Source: an uncultured Muribaculaceae bacterium (GTDB lineage Bacteria > Bacteroidota > Bacteroidia > Bacteroidales > Muribaculaceae). From it: DNA of 29,830 nt. Both the position numbers and the translations under genes were made by a program. The notes beneath the pieces are model-generated. The model was given only the letters and a program-made list of their open reading frames with translations, was not told the origin of the DNA and did not search any database. Numbering within the stretch: the stretch's first letter is position 1; every line of letters starts with the position of its first letter. Below are positions 8,592 to 17,916 of this stretch, piece by piece. Location of the stretch: NCBI GenBank assembly GCA_910578805.1, contig CAJTRS010000027.1, positions 1 through 29,830 on the forward strand, given 5' to 3'.

Positions 8592-9866
8592 ATGCTGAAC
8601 ATCAACAGAATCTGTATATATATCATAATGTTCGGACTCATTCTATTGGTTCCGAGCATTGTGTTTGTTACATTTGTTGATGAATTGTGTGCGATGGCTC
8701 TGTTAGGCACCGCATTGGCCGATTGCATATTCAACCGTACATGGCGTAGATATTCCCTGCTTTGGGGCATAGTGGCGGTGATTACGTTCTATGCCATATA
8801 TTCTTTGACCACCAAGGCCTATAATATTCCCGCCTACATATTTATGGACCTGCTCATAGAGGTCAAACCGTTCATACCGTTTGCCGTGATTCTTGTGCTC
8901 AGGCCCGAGATGACGTCAGAGGACCGGCGCATCATCAAGAGGATATGTGTGGCCAATTCGGTCATAACCACCATAGTGTTCCTTTGCGGGCCTCAGGTGA
9001 TGAAGTTCATGTTTGTCAATCCGTCGTTTGCGTCGCAGGTGTTGTTTGTCAGCGCTATATATTACCTGTATTGCTCTATTGACCGCGATACCGGCAAGGT
9101 GCCGCGCACATCACTCAGGACTGCATTACTGATGCTCACCATCGGACTTGCGAGCCTTAAGGCTAAGTATTACGGATATTACATCATCGGCTTGTATCTG
9201 CTGACGTTTTACAAGCCCGGGTCTTTCCGTCATATTAGGTTCAAGCACATGGTCGGTGTGGGCTTGTTGGGGTTGGTGATACTGGCTGCCACGTGGAGCA
9301 AGATAGAATATTACTTCCTCACCGGCAGCGGCACTGATTTCGATCCCGAGATAATAGAGACATTCGCGCGTCCGGTCCTGTATGCCACAGGCGGTCTGAT
9401 TCTGATGGATCATATTCCGTTCGGTTCGGGACTCGCCTCGTTTGCAACCGCGACCTCGTCGATGAACTATTCCGGTCTGTATCATGAATACGGCATAGAC
9501 AAGGTGCACGGCATATCGCAGAATTCAGAGTACAGCTTTATATGCGATTCATTCTATCCGTCGCTGGCGCAGTTCGGATTCGTCGGTGTGGTGCTGTTTA
9601 TCTGGTTCTGGGTATATGTCTATGGTTATCTGAGAGTAATGATTCGGCATGATGCGGCTCTGTACAAGTACAAATTCATAATAGGCTCGCTTATTATTGC
9701 GTTTATACTCATAGAGAGTGTGGCCGCCACAACGTTTACCCACAACAGCGGTTTCCTTGTCATGTTCCTGCTCGGAATGGTATGTGCCGACGGCCGCGTC
9801 ATAAAAAGAGATTCTGTTGCAGATACATTGCCCCGTAAATCTGTTGCAGCATTAAGAAAAATATAA
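8592..9866 (+). CDS. wzy: O-antigen polymerase/ligase-like membrane protein (Wzy candidate)
   Basis: A 424-residue protein with about ten or eleven hydrophobic helices. One large polar loop at about residues 240-320 contains TFARPVLYATGG, PFGSGLASFAT and NSEYSFICDSFYPSLAQFGF. The long external loop with a Gly-rich stretch, followed by an aromatic/Asp segment and a final helix pair, is characteristic of Wzy_C/O-antigen ligase-type proteins (PF04932 group). In an operon with wzx and export genes it most likely polymerises the repeat unit in the periplasm. Wzy proteins diverge strongly, so the call rests on topology and context as much as on motifs. A ligase role (WaaL-like) is the main alternative. 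Confidence 0.85.
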   Translation: MLNINRICIYIIMFGLILLVPSIVFVTFVDELCAMALLGTALADCIFNRTWRRYSLLWGIVAVITFYAIYSLTTKAYNIPAYIFMDLLIEVKPFIPFAVILVLRPEMTSEDRRIIKRICVANSVITTIVFLCGPQVMKFMFVNPSFASQVLFVSAIYYLYCSIDRDTGKVPRTSLRTALLMLTIGLASLKAKYYGYYIIGLYLLTFYKPGSFRHIRFKHMVGVGLLGLVILAATWSKIEYYFLTGSGTDFDPEIIETFARPVLYATGGLILMDHIPFGSGLASFATATSSMNYSGLYHEYGIDKVHGISQNSEYSFICDSFYPSLAQFGFVGVVLFIWFWVYVYGYLRVMIRHDAALYKYKFIIGSLIIAFILIESVAATTFTHNSGFLVMFLLGMVCADGRVIKRDSVADTLPRKSVAALRKI

Positions 9867-9881
9867 AAAATATACACTATA

Positions 9882-11918
9882 ATGGAAAATACCGAATCCA
9901 ACATCAACATGCGCCGGTTGTGGCACTTCACCAAACGTTGCAAGTGGATATATCTTGCGTCAATAGTATTTTTCACCGCCGCCGGCATCTGGCTCAGTGT
10001 GAGAAGTCTCTCGAAATACACCATACAGGGCAGTATCCTTATCGGCGATGAGGTGAGCACCGAAACCTCTGCCATAGGCAAGAGCAGCGGCGGGGGCATA
10101 GCCCAGATGATGAAGACTTTCTCGGTGGGCGGTTTCGGAGCATCGACCGTGGACAATGAAGTGTATATAATCCGTTCGCACGATGTGATGCTCCGCACGG
10201 TGCGTGCCATGGGGCTAAGCCGTACCTACATAGGCAAGGATTCCGATGGCGACAAGGCGATGCTCTATAAGAACACTCCCGTACGTGTAGAGGCTCCGGT
10301 AGAGTTTTTTGACACGTTGCAGAATTCGTTTACGGTGAAGATATGGATTCTCGACAATGGCCGCGTGGATATCAAGGCCACCAAGGGATTCTTGGGACGC
10401 ACGATCGCCGAGAAAGAGAATGTGGAGTTGCCCTCCATGCTGGAGACCCCATTCGGCAATGTGCAGATCATGCCCACCGATCAGTTCAAGACCACGCCCT
10501 ACAAGAGGATCACCGTTAATGTGCGGGGCAATGAAGGTGCCGCTATAGCGTTGGAGAAAATTGCCGATATCGATGTGGCCTCGAAGATGGCCGACATAAT
10601 AAATGTGGACTTGAAATATGCCAACAAGGATTATGGCATAGCCATAGTCAACAGCATTATGGGCGAGTACAACGCCAAACGCCTCGAACGTCTGCACGAG
10701 ACCTCCAAGACCTCTATAAAATATTACGACGGTCGCATAGCCGAGACATTCAGGAAACTTGAAAATATAGAGAAGTCGCTGGCCGAATATCAGCGCAACA
10801 ATGACCTCATGGGCATAGATTCGGAAGCCGGGTTGCTGATGGAGACGGCCTATGAGAATCGTACCGGCATAATCAAGGCAAACGATGAGATTGCCTACTA
10901 TGAGATGGTGCTCGAGACTTTGCGCGGCATCAATGATGATGATGTGCTTATCCCTCAGGCTCAGAATCCGAAGGATCAGAATATCACGTTGTACAACGAA
11001 GTGGTGATGGAGCGCCGCGACCTCAAGCGTTCGGCCAAGGACGACAACAGCGCGCTGCGCCGGCTCAATGACAGGATAGGCGCACTTCGTCAGATCATCG
11101 TAGAGAATTCGGAGAAGATCATCGACAAGGCGCGCAGCGATGTACGCACGCAGCAATCATTGGTGGGACGCGCCGAATCGCGGTTGGACAAATATCCCCA
11201 ATATGTGCTCGAGTACCGCAATCTGATCCGCGAACGCGAATACCAGACAGCGCTCTATCAATATCTCGTGCAGTCGCGTGAAAACTCTGTGCTGCAGCTT
11301 TATTCCAATTCCAATGTGGGGTTTGTGTTCCAGGACGCATTCATGCTTGAAAAACCGAGCATGTTGTCAAAACTGATATATCCGGCCGTATTCTTTGTGT
11401 TTGCCCTCTTTGCGGCCACGTGTGTCGTACTGTTGCTGATGATGATTAGCCGTAAGGTTAAAAACCCTGTTGACCTGTCGTTCATGGGCATTGATGACCG
11501 CACGGTGCTTTACAACGGAGATAAAAGCCGTATCATCGATCTGCGCACTATGATTATGTCACAGGGGCAGCCCCGCACTATCTATAGTGTCAATTTCACG
11601 GAATCCGCTCAGGTGGTGGATATGCTCGCCGGTTCGTTGACGGGTATTGACCGTACGGTGGAGGTGATCTCCGGTGTGCCTGACAATGATGCTCTGCTTA
11701 CACCCGGCATGGGTGACCGCATAGAATCGGCACAGACCGACTATGTTATAGTGGAAGTGCCGGAACCCGAACTCGTCAAGGAACTTGCGGACCGGATCGA
11801 TAATGAGGACGCCATACTTATGGTGTGGCTGCCTTACGACGTTATCAAACGCGCCGATCTGAAGCGGTATCTCAAAGGACAGACTGCAGCAAGGGTATTC
11901 GCCATGATCATAAAGTGA
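9882..11918 (+). CDS. Wzz/Wzc-type chain-length protein with a decayed kinase domain
   Basis: A 678-residue polysaccharide co-polymerase. A first transmembrane helix (about residues 24-44) is followed by a large periplasmic region rich in predicted coiled coil (about 270-420). A GNVR-like segment follows (YPQYVLEYRNLIREREYQ, about 437-454), then a second helix (about 496-522). The last 155 residues align by eye with the cytosolic BY-kinase domain: IIDLRTMIM corresponds to the RTLRTN region and TDYVIVEVPEPE to the Walker B region. The Walker A lysine/Gly loop and the DxDxR A' motif are absent, and there is no tyrosine tail. It should pair with the Wza encoded upstream to set chain length, probably without kinase activity. 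Confidence 0.85.
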   Translation: MENTESNINMRRLWHFTKRCKWIYLASIVFFTAAGIWLSVRSLSKYTIQGSILIGDEVSTETSAIGKSSGGGIAQMMKTFSVGGFGASTVDNEVYIIRSHDVMLRTVRAMGLSRTYIGKDSDGDKAMLYKNTPVRVEAPVEFFDTLQNSFTVKIWILDNGRVDIKATKGFLGRTIAEKENVELPSMLETPFGNVQIMPTDQFKTTPYKRITVNVRGNEGAAIALEKIADIDVASKMADIINVDLKYANKDYGIAIVNSIMGEYNAKRLERLHETSKTSIKYYDGRIAETFRKLENIEKSLAEYQRNNDLMGIDSEAGLLMETAYENRTGIIKANDEIAYYEMVLETLRGINDDDVLIPQAQNPKDQNITLYNEVVMERRDLKRSAKDDNSALRRLNDRIGALRQIIVENSEKIIDKARSDVRTQQSLVGRAESRLDKYPQYVLEYRNLIREREYQTALYQYLVQSRENSVLQLYSNSNVGFVFQDAFMLEKPSMLSKLIYPAVFFVFALFAATCVVLLLMMISRKVKNPVDLSFMGIDDRTVLYNGDKSRIIDLRTMIMSQGQPRTIYSVNFTESAQVVDMLAGSLTGIDRTVEVISGVPDNDALLTPGMGDRIESAQTDYVIVEVPEPELVKELADRIDNEDAILMVWLPYDVIKRADLKRYLKGQTAARVFAMIIK

Positions 11919-11921
11919 CCG

Positions 11922-12929
11922 ATGGGGAGAACCGTATATAACTTCATACGCCTTTGGGGTATGAGGCTTCCGCTATGCTGCACGCGAGGCGTGGAGCGGG
12001 CTTACGAATACAGGCTGAAACGGCGCTACTACCGTAATGCCGACCGCCGGTTTACAGGAGTTCCCACTTTAGTGAGCATGATTGACGGCCGTGTACATCA
12101 CGCGGGTCTTGCCGACAGGCTGTGGGGCATAATGACCACATATTATGTGAGCCGTGAATCAGGATATCCGTTCAGAATACACTATACATCGCCGTTCAGG
12201 CTTGAGGATTTCCTCGTGCCCAACCGGGTGGACTGGAGGGCCGGTGAGGCAGATATCGATGACAATCGTGCCACACCGGTGTTTATACGCTCTCTGCTCC
12301 CTCCACGAAACGAGGGGCGAATGCGTCAGTTACGCAAGGCCATTGGCCGGTGCCGCACCGAAAAAATCCATGTATATAACAATCTTAAGGCATTTCCCGA
12401 AGGGGAGTTTGCCTCTCTGTTCCATGACCTGTTCAAGCCGTCACCGCTCCTGCAGGCCGAACTTGACCGACACCGTCAGGCCATCGGCGGCGATTATATA
12501 AGCTGTTCTTTCCGCTTTCAGCAGCTGCTCGGCGACTTTACCGATGCCGGGGCCAATCCTCCTCTGCCTCAGGATAAGCGCCGCATGCTGATTGACGGGT
12601 GCATAGCCCGGCTGCGTTCGCTGTATGAATCCGGAGCCGGTCGGTATGCCAGGATTTTAGTGGCTTCCGACAGCCGTACGTTTTTGGACGAGGCCGCCCG
12701 CCTGCCATTCGTTTACATAATACCGGGGCGTGTGGTGCATGTGCAGTTTTCCGGCTCAGATGCCGCCGAGGGGCATCTGAAGACATTCGTTGACATGATG
12801 ATGATAGCCGGAGCCAGGGAGTCGTATCTGATAAAGGGCGAGGGCATGTATGAAAGCGGTTTCCCCAAGTTTGCCTCATCGGTTACCGGTCACCCGTTTA
12901 AGGTAATCGAATGCCGGACTTATTCATGA
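11922..12929 (+). CDS. Putative fucosyltransferase-like (NodZ-like) glycosyltransferase
   Basis: A 335-residue soluble protein starting three bases after the stop of the chain-length gene, the last gene of the operon. Residues about 46-80 contain HHAGLADRLWGIMTTYYVS and YPFRIHY, which resemble the GxGDRLxxI acceptor/donor loop of the GT-B fucosyltransferase superfamily. Later it has YISCSFRFQQLLGDF, RILVASDSRTFLDEA and HLKTFVDMMMIAGARESYLI. This order (Arg-rich binding loop, then a SDS strand, then a conserved Asp-rich helix ending near a Ser/Tyr) is typical of NodZ/O-fucosyltransferase-like folds. The donor (GDP-fucose or other) is inference. If wrong, it is an uncharacterised exopolysaccharide-operon protein. 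Confidence 0.55.
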   Translation: MGRTVYNFIRLWGMRLPLCCTRGVERAYEYRLKRRYYRNADRRFTGVPTLVSMIDGRVHHAGLADRLWGIMTTYYVSRESGYPFRIHYTSPFRLEDFLVPNRVDWRAGEADIDDNRATPVFIRSLLPPRNEGRMRQLRKAIGRCRTEKIHVYNNLKAFPEGEFASLFHDLFKPSPLLQAELDRHRQAIGGDYISCSFRFQQLLGDFTDAGANPPLPQDKRRMLIDGCIARLRSLYESGAGRYARILVASDSRTFLDEAARLPFVYIIPGRVVHVQFSGSDAAEGHLKTFVDMMMIAGARESYLIKGEGMYESGFPKFASSVTGHPFKVIECRTYS

Positions 12930-12943
12930 CAGGACTATCGGTG

Positions 12944-12999
12944 AAAAAACAGCGCCGGGCGTCTCCACATTAGAGTGGTTGACGCCCGGTGCCGTTTTT
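12944..12999. terminator. Strong bidirectional hairpin terminator
   Basis: A run of A leads into CGCCGGGCGTC, an inner TCCAC/AGTGG extension and the pairing arm GACGCCCGGTG, followed by CCGTTTTT. The A-run on one side and the T-run on the other let it terminate both the plus-strand exopolysaccharide operon and the convergent minus-strand genes. It lies exactly between the two stop codons (12929 and 13021). Confidence 0.85.
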
Positions 13000-13020
13000 G
13001 TGTTTTTCCGAGACTGTGTC

Positions 13021-14394
13021 TCAGAATGGGAAGTTAAGACCGAAGTTTACGGAGGCGTTGCTTGACAGCGGAACAAATTCCTTGGTCACTTTGCCGAGAG
13101 TGTGGTCCATGCCGAGGAACATGTTGAAGCCCTTGGTGTGGAAGTTGAGCAGCCAGCCGAAGCCTACACCGAATGTGCCGGCGGCCATGTTGACCGAGGC
13201 ATCGAAGCACTTGACGGGGGCTATGTTGGCCGACAGGCGGAAGTCGGTCCAGGAATAGTCGCCTTCTATGCGTGTGGTGTTGAGCAGGCCGAATGTGAGC
13301 TTGCGATATACCGGCAGGGTGTATTCCACGCCTATGTTCATTGTAGCCCCGAGTGTGCGGCTTTTGCTGCCGGTATCGCCCATGTCGTTGAGCTCATAGA
13401 GAGCCGACAGGGAGTTTTTCATCTTGTCCCATTCATCGTCGAAGGTGGGGCCTTTGTCTGGGTCGTCATTTACCGGAAAGGTGTATCGGTCGGTGTTGAA
13501 CTTCTGGTCACCGTTTGTCGATGCGACCATGTTGTTGTTCCAGTTTATGAAGCCGAGGTCGAGAATGGCAGCCGATATGGTCCAGTCGTTTGCGGGTTTG
13601 TATGTTGCACCGAAATCAAAGGCCATACCGAATCCGTTGAGGCCTGTGCCGTTCACATCGGCGCCGCTCACATAGCGGTGCTGTGTGTCATCGTTGATGT
13701 CGGTGTCGTAGGTCAGCCCTTTCACGCTGGCCTGTATCTCGGCGTTTGACACTATGCTCCAGTCGTTGGTGCCGAGGGTTAGGTGGGCCCGGTTGAAGTT
13801 GGCTTCGGCAAAAGCACCGCCAAGGAGTATCTTCATGCTTGCGCCCACACGCCATTTGTCGTTTATGCGGTGGGAGTGCCCCAATGCTATTTCGGCGTAT
13901 GCGTTGGCGCGGGCTCTTACATCGGATATGTCGTAGGTTTTGTTTTCAACACCCTCTTTCAGGAGCGAGAATAAGGAGCGTGGCACGCTGACTCCCACCG
14001 ATGTGCGTGCATTGACGGCTATGGTGTTGTATCCCCCCCAGGCCTTGAAGCCGGCGGCGAGCAGGGTGAGTTTGATGTCGGTTCCTATGCGGTTGTTGTC
14101 CGAGAGGTTGCCGAGTACTTCCTGTGTGCTCACTCCGGGATTAAGGAATGTGGTGGTGCGGCCGTTGACGTTGTAGATCACGTCGCTCACGGCGAGTGTG
14201 CCGTGCATGGCCACGTTCATATTGCCGAGCGCAGGCATGGCTATGAATCCGCGGGAGTTTTCAAATGCGGGGTTCATGGCGAAGCGGTAGGTATAGTCGG
14301 GCATGAAGTATCCGGAACGTGTGTCCTGGGCCCATGATGTGGCCGCCGTCAGAGCCAGAGCCACTATTGCTGTATGTTTTATGCTGAATTTCAT
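13021..14394 (-). CDS. DUF5723-like outer-membrane barrel protein
   Basis: A 457-residue protein with a clear Sec signal peptide ending in SWAQ (cleavage after A22). The mature part has alternating aromatic beta strands, including FAMNPAFENSRGFIAMPALGNMNV near the N-terminus, and ends in NASVNFGLNFPF with a C-terminal phenylalanine, as expected for an outer-membrane barrel. The opening (PDYTYRFAMNPAFE, then a phrase about the absence of a minimum length) resembles the DUF5723 family of Bacteroidetes, of unknown function and surface location. It follows the lipoprotein gene by 28 bases and probably shares its transcript. Confidence 0.75.
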   Translation of the reverse strand: MKFSIKHTAIVALALTAATSWAQDTRSGYFMPDYTYRFAMNPAFENSRGFIAMPALGNMNVAMHGTLAVSDVIYNVNGRTTTFLNPGVSTQEVLGNLSDNNRIGTDIKLTLLAAGFKAWGGYNTIAVNARTSVGVSVPRSLFSLLKEGVENKTYDISDVRARANAYAEIALGHSHRINDKWRVGASMKILLGGAFAEANFNRAHLTLGTNDWSIVSNAEIQASVKGLTYDTDINDDTQHRYVSGADVNGTGLNGFGMAFDFGATYKPANDWTISAAILDLGFINWNNNMVASTNGDQKFNTDRYTFPVNDDPDKGPTFDDEWDKMKNSLSALYELNDMGDTGSKSRTLGATMNIGVEYTLPVYRKLTFGLLNTTRIEGDYSWTDFRLSANIAPVKCFDASVNMAAGTFGVGFGWLLNFHTKGFNMFLGMDHTLGKVTKEFVPLSSNASVNFGLNFPF

Positions 14395-14422
14395 ACTGGT
14401 CTGTGATAATGATGGTAGTATA

Positions 14423-16159
14423 TTAGAGTTCCTTTACATAGTATCCCGATACTTTCGGACGTATGTTGGTAAGTTTCATGGTCATGTCGGGCGACAGGGT
14501 CTCGCCTTCGGTAGCTGCCTTGACGTGGGCTTCGAACACTATGCCGTCAAGTCCGGAGATTTCTTCGGTCAGATGGAGTTTCACCGCTTCGTTGTCGGCA
14601 TTGGCCGGTATGGTCACTTCGGTGAGCTGTGCGTTGTTGATTCTGTTGCCTTCCACATCTATGGGGTATCCCGACAGGGTGGCCTCCACGGGCAGATCGG
14701 TGGTTATATTGAGGCTTAGCTCGAGTGCGGATATGGTGAGGTTTTCCAGATCGTCGTCATACCAGCCATCGACTTTGTCGGAGTAGGTGATCTGTGAACC
14801 TTGTTCAAACTGCAGCGGAGCAACAAATTTGTAGTTGCCGCTGAACGATCCGAGTTCCCTGCCAAGGGTGAAGTCGCTGACATTCTGAGCGGGCAGTTTG
14901 GGATTCCCGAGGTCGAAGCTCAGGCGCTGGGGCACTCCGTTGCCGCTGAGCACATAGCACAGGTCGGTGAACTTAACCGGTTGGGCTTCGGGGTATGCGG
15001 CATCGGCGGCCGGATTGTCGTCTGGCGACACACAGAAGTTGTAGATGCCGTCGGCGTGCACCGGTCGGCCTATTTCGAAGTAGGGGTCGTTGATGCTGTA
15101 GGTTTGTGGTGTCTCATCGCGGTAAGCCGTGATTGACAGGCCGCTTTGCGCATATATGTCCCATTGCTGCAGGGGGTTGTTCATGCGGAAATAGATACGC
15201 GGGTGGGCGAATATGAGGTTGGTGCCCTCCTGGGTGAGTATGTCGGGCAGGTCGTTGAGTTCCACTTCGGAGAGTTTGGCTTCGTCAAGGTCATAGCGCA
15301 GACGTCCGGAGAAGGAGTCGATCACGGCATTACTCAGATCGTAGGCGGTGGATAGCGTCACGCTCGGAGGAAGGGTGGTTATACCCGGTTTCAGGTCAGA
15401 CAGGGAGGCCGATACGGTGCCTTCGAGTATGCTGAAGCTTCCTGATATCTTTATGGTCTGTCCGGAGAAGTCGAATTCATCGCCGAAACGGGTGAAATCT
15501 ATGCCTGTGGCGATGAATGTGAGCGACAGGCTGCTGCCCGATACCACACGGTCGCCCAGAGTGATTATGCCGGTGGCCGGATCGTATTTGTCGCCGGCAG
15601 GCACAGATAGGTCAAGCCCCTTGAGCATTTGTATCTTGATATTGCTGAACGTGGTACGGTTGAGATAGTCGTTCAGTTTCGAGAGGGTTATCCTGGTATT
15701 GAGCCGGAGTTCTTCGCACCCTATCCGGTCTATGGATATGATGAAGTCGCTCGCTATGGTCGATGTGGTGCTGAACGGTGACTCGGTCGATTTCAGATTG
15801 TAGCTGAATCCGGTTACGGCACGTCCGCGGGGAGCTTCGGTGCTGAGCAGATGGATCACATCGTTGGTAGGTGCTATCTCGGGAGTCTGAAGTGTGATTT
15901 TCTCGATGCGGATAGGGTCAGAGGTGAAATCGCCGCTCTGTACTATGGCATATTTGCCATCGACAATTTCCACCTGGTCTTCCACTTTGATGATGTTTTC
16001 GAGAAGAATCTCGTCAAGGTTTATCGGAACCACGAGATCCTTTACATTCAGCCTGGCTGTGGTGTCGATGTCCGACAGATCGTAGTCATCGTCAACGCAG
16101 CCTGTAAGCAGGGGAGCCGCAACGGCAGCGGCCATCAAAAGGCGTAAGGTCTTTTGCAT
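14423..16159 (-). CDS. Large surface/periplasmic lipoprotein, unknown function
   Basis: A 578-residue lipoprotein: signal peptide with lipobox LLTGC (lipidated C21), then an acidic linker VDDDYDLSDID. The acidic residues directly after the cysteine fit a Bacteroidetes lipoprotein export signal. The rest is predicted beta-rich, with repeated segments around LTLSFIATGIDFTRFGD, GITTLPPSVTLST and ELSLNITTDLPVEATLSG. I do not recognise a named family. It is the first gene of a two-gene unit with the DUF5723-like barrel, suggesting the two act together at the outer membrane. Confidence 0.7.
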   Translation of the reverse strand: MQKTLRLLMAAAVAAPLLTGCVDDDYDLSDIDTTARLNVKDLVVPINLDEILLENIIKVEDQVEIVDGKYAIVQSGDFTSDPIRIEKITLQTPEIAPTNDVIHLLSTEAPRGRAVTGFSYNLKSTESPFSTTSTIASDFIISIDRIGCEELRLNTRITLSKLNDYLNRTTFSNIKIQMLKGLDLSVPAGDKYDPATGIITLGDRVVSGSSLSLTFIATGIDFTRFGDEFDFSGQTIKISGSFSILEGTVSASLSDLKPGITTLPPSVTLSTAYDLSNAVIDSFSGRLRYDLDEAKLSEVELNDLPDILTQEGTNLIFAHPRIYFRMNNPLQQWDIYAQSGLSITAYRDETPQTYSINDPYFEIGRPVHADGIYNFCVSPDDNPAADAAYPEAQPVKFTDLCYVLSGNGVPQRLSFDLGNPKLPAQNVSDFTLGRELGSFSGNYKFVAPLQFEQGSQITYSDKVDGWYDDDLENLTISALELSLNITTDLPVEATLSGYPIDVEGNRINNAQLTEVTIPANADNEAVKLHLTEEISGLDGIVFEAHVKAATEGETLSPDMTMKLTNIRPKVSGYYVKEL

Positions 16160-16225
16160 AATGAGTGTGAATGATGATTAGTTAGAAAAAATGTGTGTTA
16201 ATAAAAGTGAGTTCATAACAGAATG

Positions 16226-16233
16226 CAAAGATA
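16226..16233 (-). promoter_or_regulatory. Candidate -7 box for the lipoprotein/barrel operon
   Basis: The minus strand reads TATCTTTG (TAnnTTTG), about 67 bases before the lipoprotein ATG at 16159. No good TTG box was found at the usual distance, so only the -7 part is supported. Confidence 0.4.
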
Positions 16234-16284
16234 GCTAAAAAGTTACTACTAATCTATAATGTGACTGCTTATTTTAATTCCGTA

Positions 16285-17916
16285 TCAATCCAGTGATATG
16301 TGGCGGTGGCACATGGCGGAGGTGCCGGGGCGGTGTGTGACAATGATCACCGTACGGTCTTGCCGGCGGCTTTCCAGTCGCTCCATCAGAGTGCGTTCGG
16401 TGTCGGGATCAAGCGCCGATGTGGGTTCGTCGAGCAGCAGTATGTTGCCTCTGCGCAGCAGCCCGCGAGCAATACATATACGCTGCGCCTGTCCTTCGCT
16501 CAGTCCGTGGCCTGATTCGCCGCACTCTGTGTCGAGTCCGTCGGGCAGGTCATATACAAATTCGGCCACGGCGCAGTGCAGCGCCAGGCGCATCTCCTCG
16601 TCCGAAGCCTTAGGGTTGCCCATGAGCAGATTCCGGCGAATGGTTCCGGTGAGGAGTGTGTTGCCTTGCGGCACATACACCACATTGCATCTGGTGTCAG
16701 GAGAAGCCGGTACCGAACCGGTGGCGTTGTAAAAACTTACCGACCCATGCTTCGGCTCCACAAATGCGAGCATCAGGCGCATCAGGGTGCTCTTGCCTGC
16801 ACCTGTGGCACCTGTTATCGCGGTGATGCTCCCCGGAGGAAAGTCGCAAGTCATGCCACGGAGCACACAGTCTCCGTCATCGCGGTAGCGGAATGTGACA
16901 TCGTCGAATCTCACGCCTGCGGGAGCCGTCAGGTGTATGTCGGTGCCGTGGTGTTCGGGTTGCAGATTTTCCATCAGGCCGAGGCGGTGGACCGAGGCTT
17001 CGGTGTAGATGAATGCCGGCAGATAACGGGCCAGGCTTAGAGCCGGGCGCTGCACCTGCGACACTAATTGCAGGAATGCCGTCATCACGCCGAATGTCAC
17101 CGCGCCGGTGCTCAGGCCATATACGCCCCAAAGAAATGCCGTGGCATAGCCGCAGGCAAACCCCGCGCTTGCCATCACCTGTGAGAACAGTGTGTAGTTG
17201 TTGCGGCTTATCATGGTTGCGAGCATCGACTGCTGACGTGATTCGAGGTCGGCGACCACGGCGTCGGTCCGGTCATATGATGCGTCGATCATGCGATGGC
17301 GCAGATGTTCCTGAAGGTGGGTGTGTATGTCGCTGTCGGCTTTGCGTAGCTCGTGTGTCAGAGAGCGTATCCGCCTGAAAAAGCCTTTGCCTAAGAGCAG
17401 TGCCACCGGCATTATGAACAGCGTTATGGCAGCAAGCCGCCAGTCGAGCATGGACAGGAATGTCATGGCGGCAATGAGCTGCACCATGGTCACTATGGCC
17501 TGTGGCGTGGTCACGCACACCAATTCGGCCACTGTGTCCACGTCTTTTTTCAGGCGTTCTATGACATCGGCCGAGTGAATAGTGTCATCGTCGGAGTAGA
17601 GCCTGCTGTGCATGATGCGGTCAAACAGACGTATCCTCATGCCGTTGGCCATGCCGTTGCGCAGCAAGAGTCCGGCTCTTGAGCCTGCGGCCGACAGTGC
17701 CAGCTGCCCCACCACGCACACACCGAGCCACACGGCACATTCCGTCATGGAGCCCTCGGCATAGCCTGTGGCTATATCCACGAGGCGTTTGCTCAGGAAC
17801 ACAAAGGCGAGTGCGGCGCATATGCGGCCTATGCCGGTAAGAGTGAGAAGCATTATGCCGGTGCGGTGTCCGCGCGATTGTCGCCACAGCCATTTGGTGT
17901 AGTCACGTAGATTCAT
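16285..17916 (-). CDS. ABC transporter, fused permease and ATPase (exporter type)
   Basis: The chosen start (17914-17916) gives 543 residues and an ATGA overlap with the peptidase gene; an upstream ATG at 17973 would add 19 poorly conserved residues. Five to six membrane helices occupy about residues 15-300. The ATPase has Walker A ITGATGAGKSTLM (about 364-376), signature LSEGQ, Walker B ILLLDEPTS and a His switch in VTHRP. This is the half-transporter type that dimerises to export lipids, peptides or drugs. No N-terminal C39 peptidase domain is present. The neighbour peptidase could supply leader cleavage if the substrate is a peptide, or it may export a lipid-linked or other molecule. Confidence 0.9.
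   Translation of the reverse strand: MNLRDYTKWLWRQSRGHRTGIMLLTLTGIGRICAALAFVFLSKRLVDIATGYAEGSMTECAVWLGVCVVGQLALSAAGSRAGLLLRNGMANGMRIRLFDRIMHSRLYSDDDTIHSADVIERLKKDVDTVAELVCVTTPQAIVTMVQLIAAMTFLSMLDWRLAAITLFIMPVALLLGKGFFRRIRSLTHELRKADSDIHTHLQEHLRHRMIDASYDRTDAVVADLESRQQSMLATMISRNNYTLFSQVMASAGFACGYATAFLWGVYGLSTGAVTFGVMTAFLQLVSQVQRPALSLARYLPAFIYTEASVHRLGLMENLQPEHHGTDIHLTAPAGVRFDDVTFRYRDDGDCVLRGMTCDFPPGSITAITGATGAGKSTLMRLMLAFVEPKHGSVSFYNATGSVPASPDTRCNVVYVPQGNTLLTGTIRRNLLMGNPKASDEEMRLALHCAVAEFVYDLPDGLDTECGESGHGLSEGQAQRICIARGLLRRGNILLLDEPTSALDPDTERTLMERLESRRQDRTVIIVTHRPGTSAMCHRHISLD

Noticed and set aside
10215..11156. Long minus-strand frame of 313 codons opposite the chain-length gene
   Set aside because: Antisense shadow of a gene with clear Wzz/GNVR features; no recognisable family in the antisense frame.
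13102..13749. Long plus-strand frame of 215 codons opposite the barrel gene
   Set aside because: A mirror of the high-G+C codon pattern of the real minus-strand gene, which has a signal peptide and barrel end.
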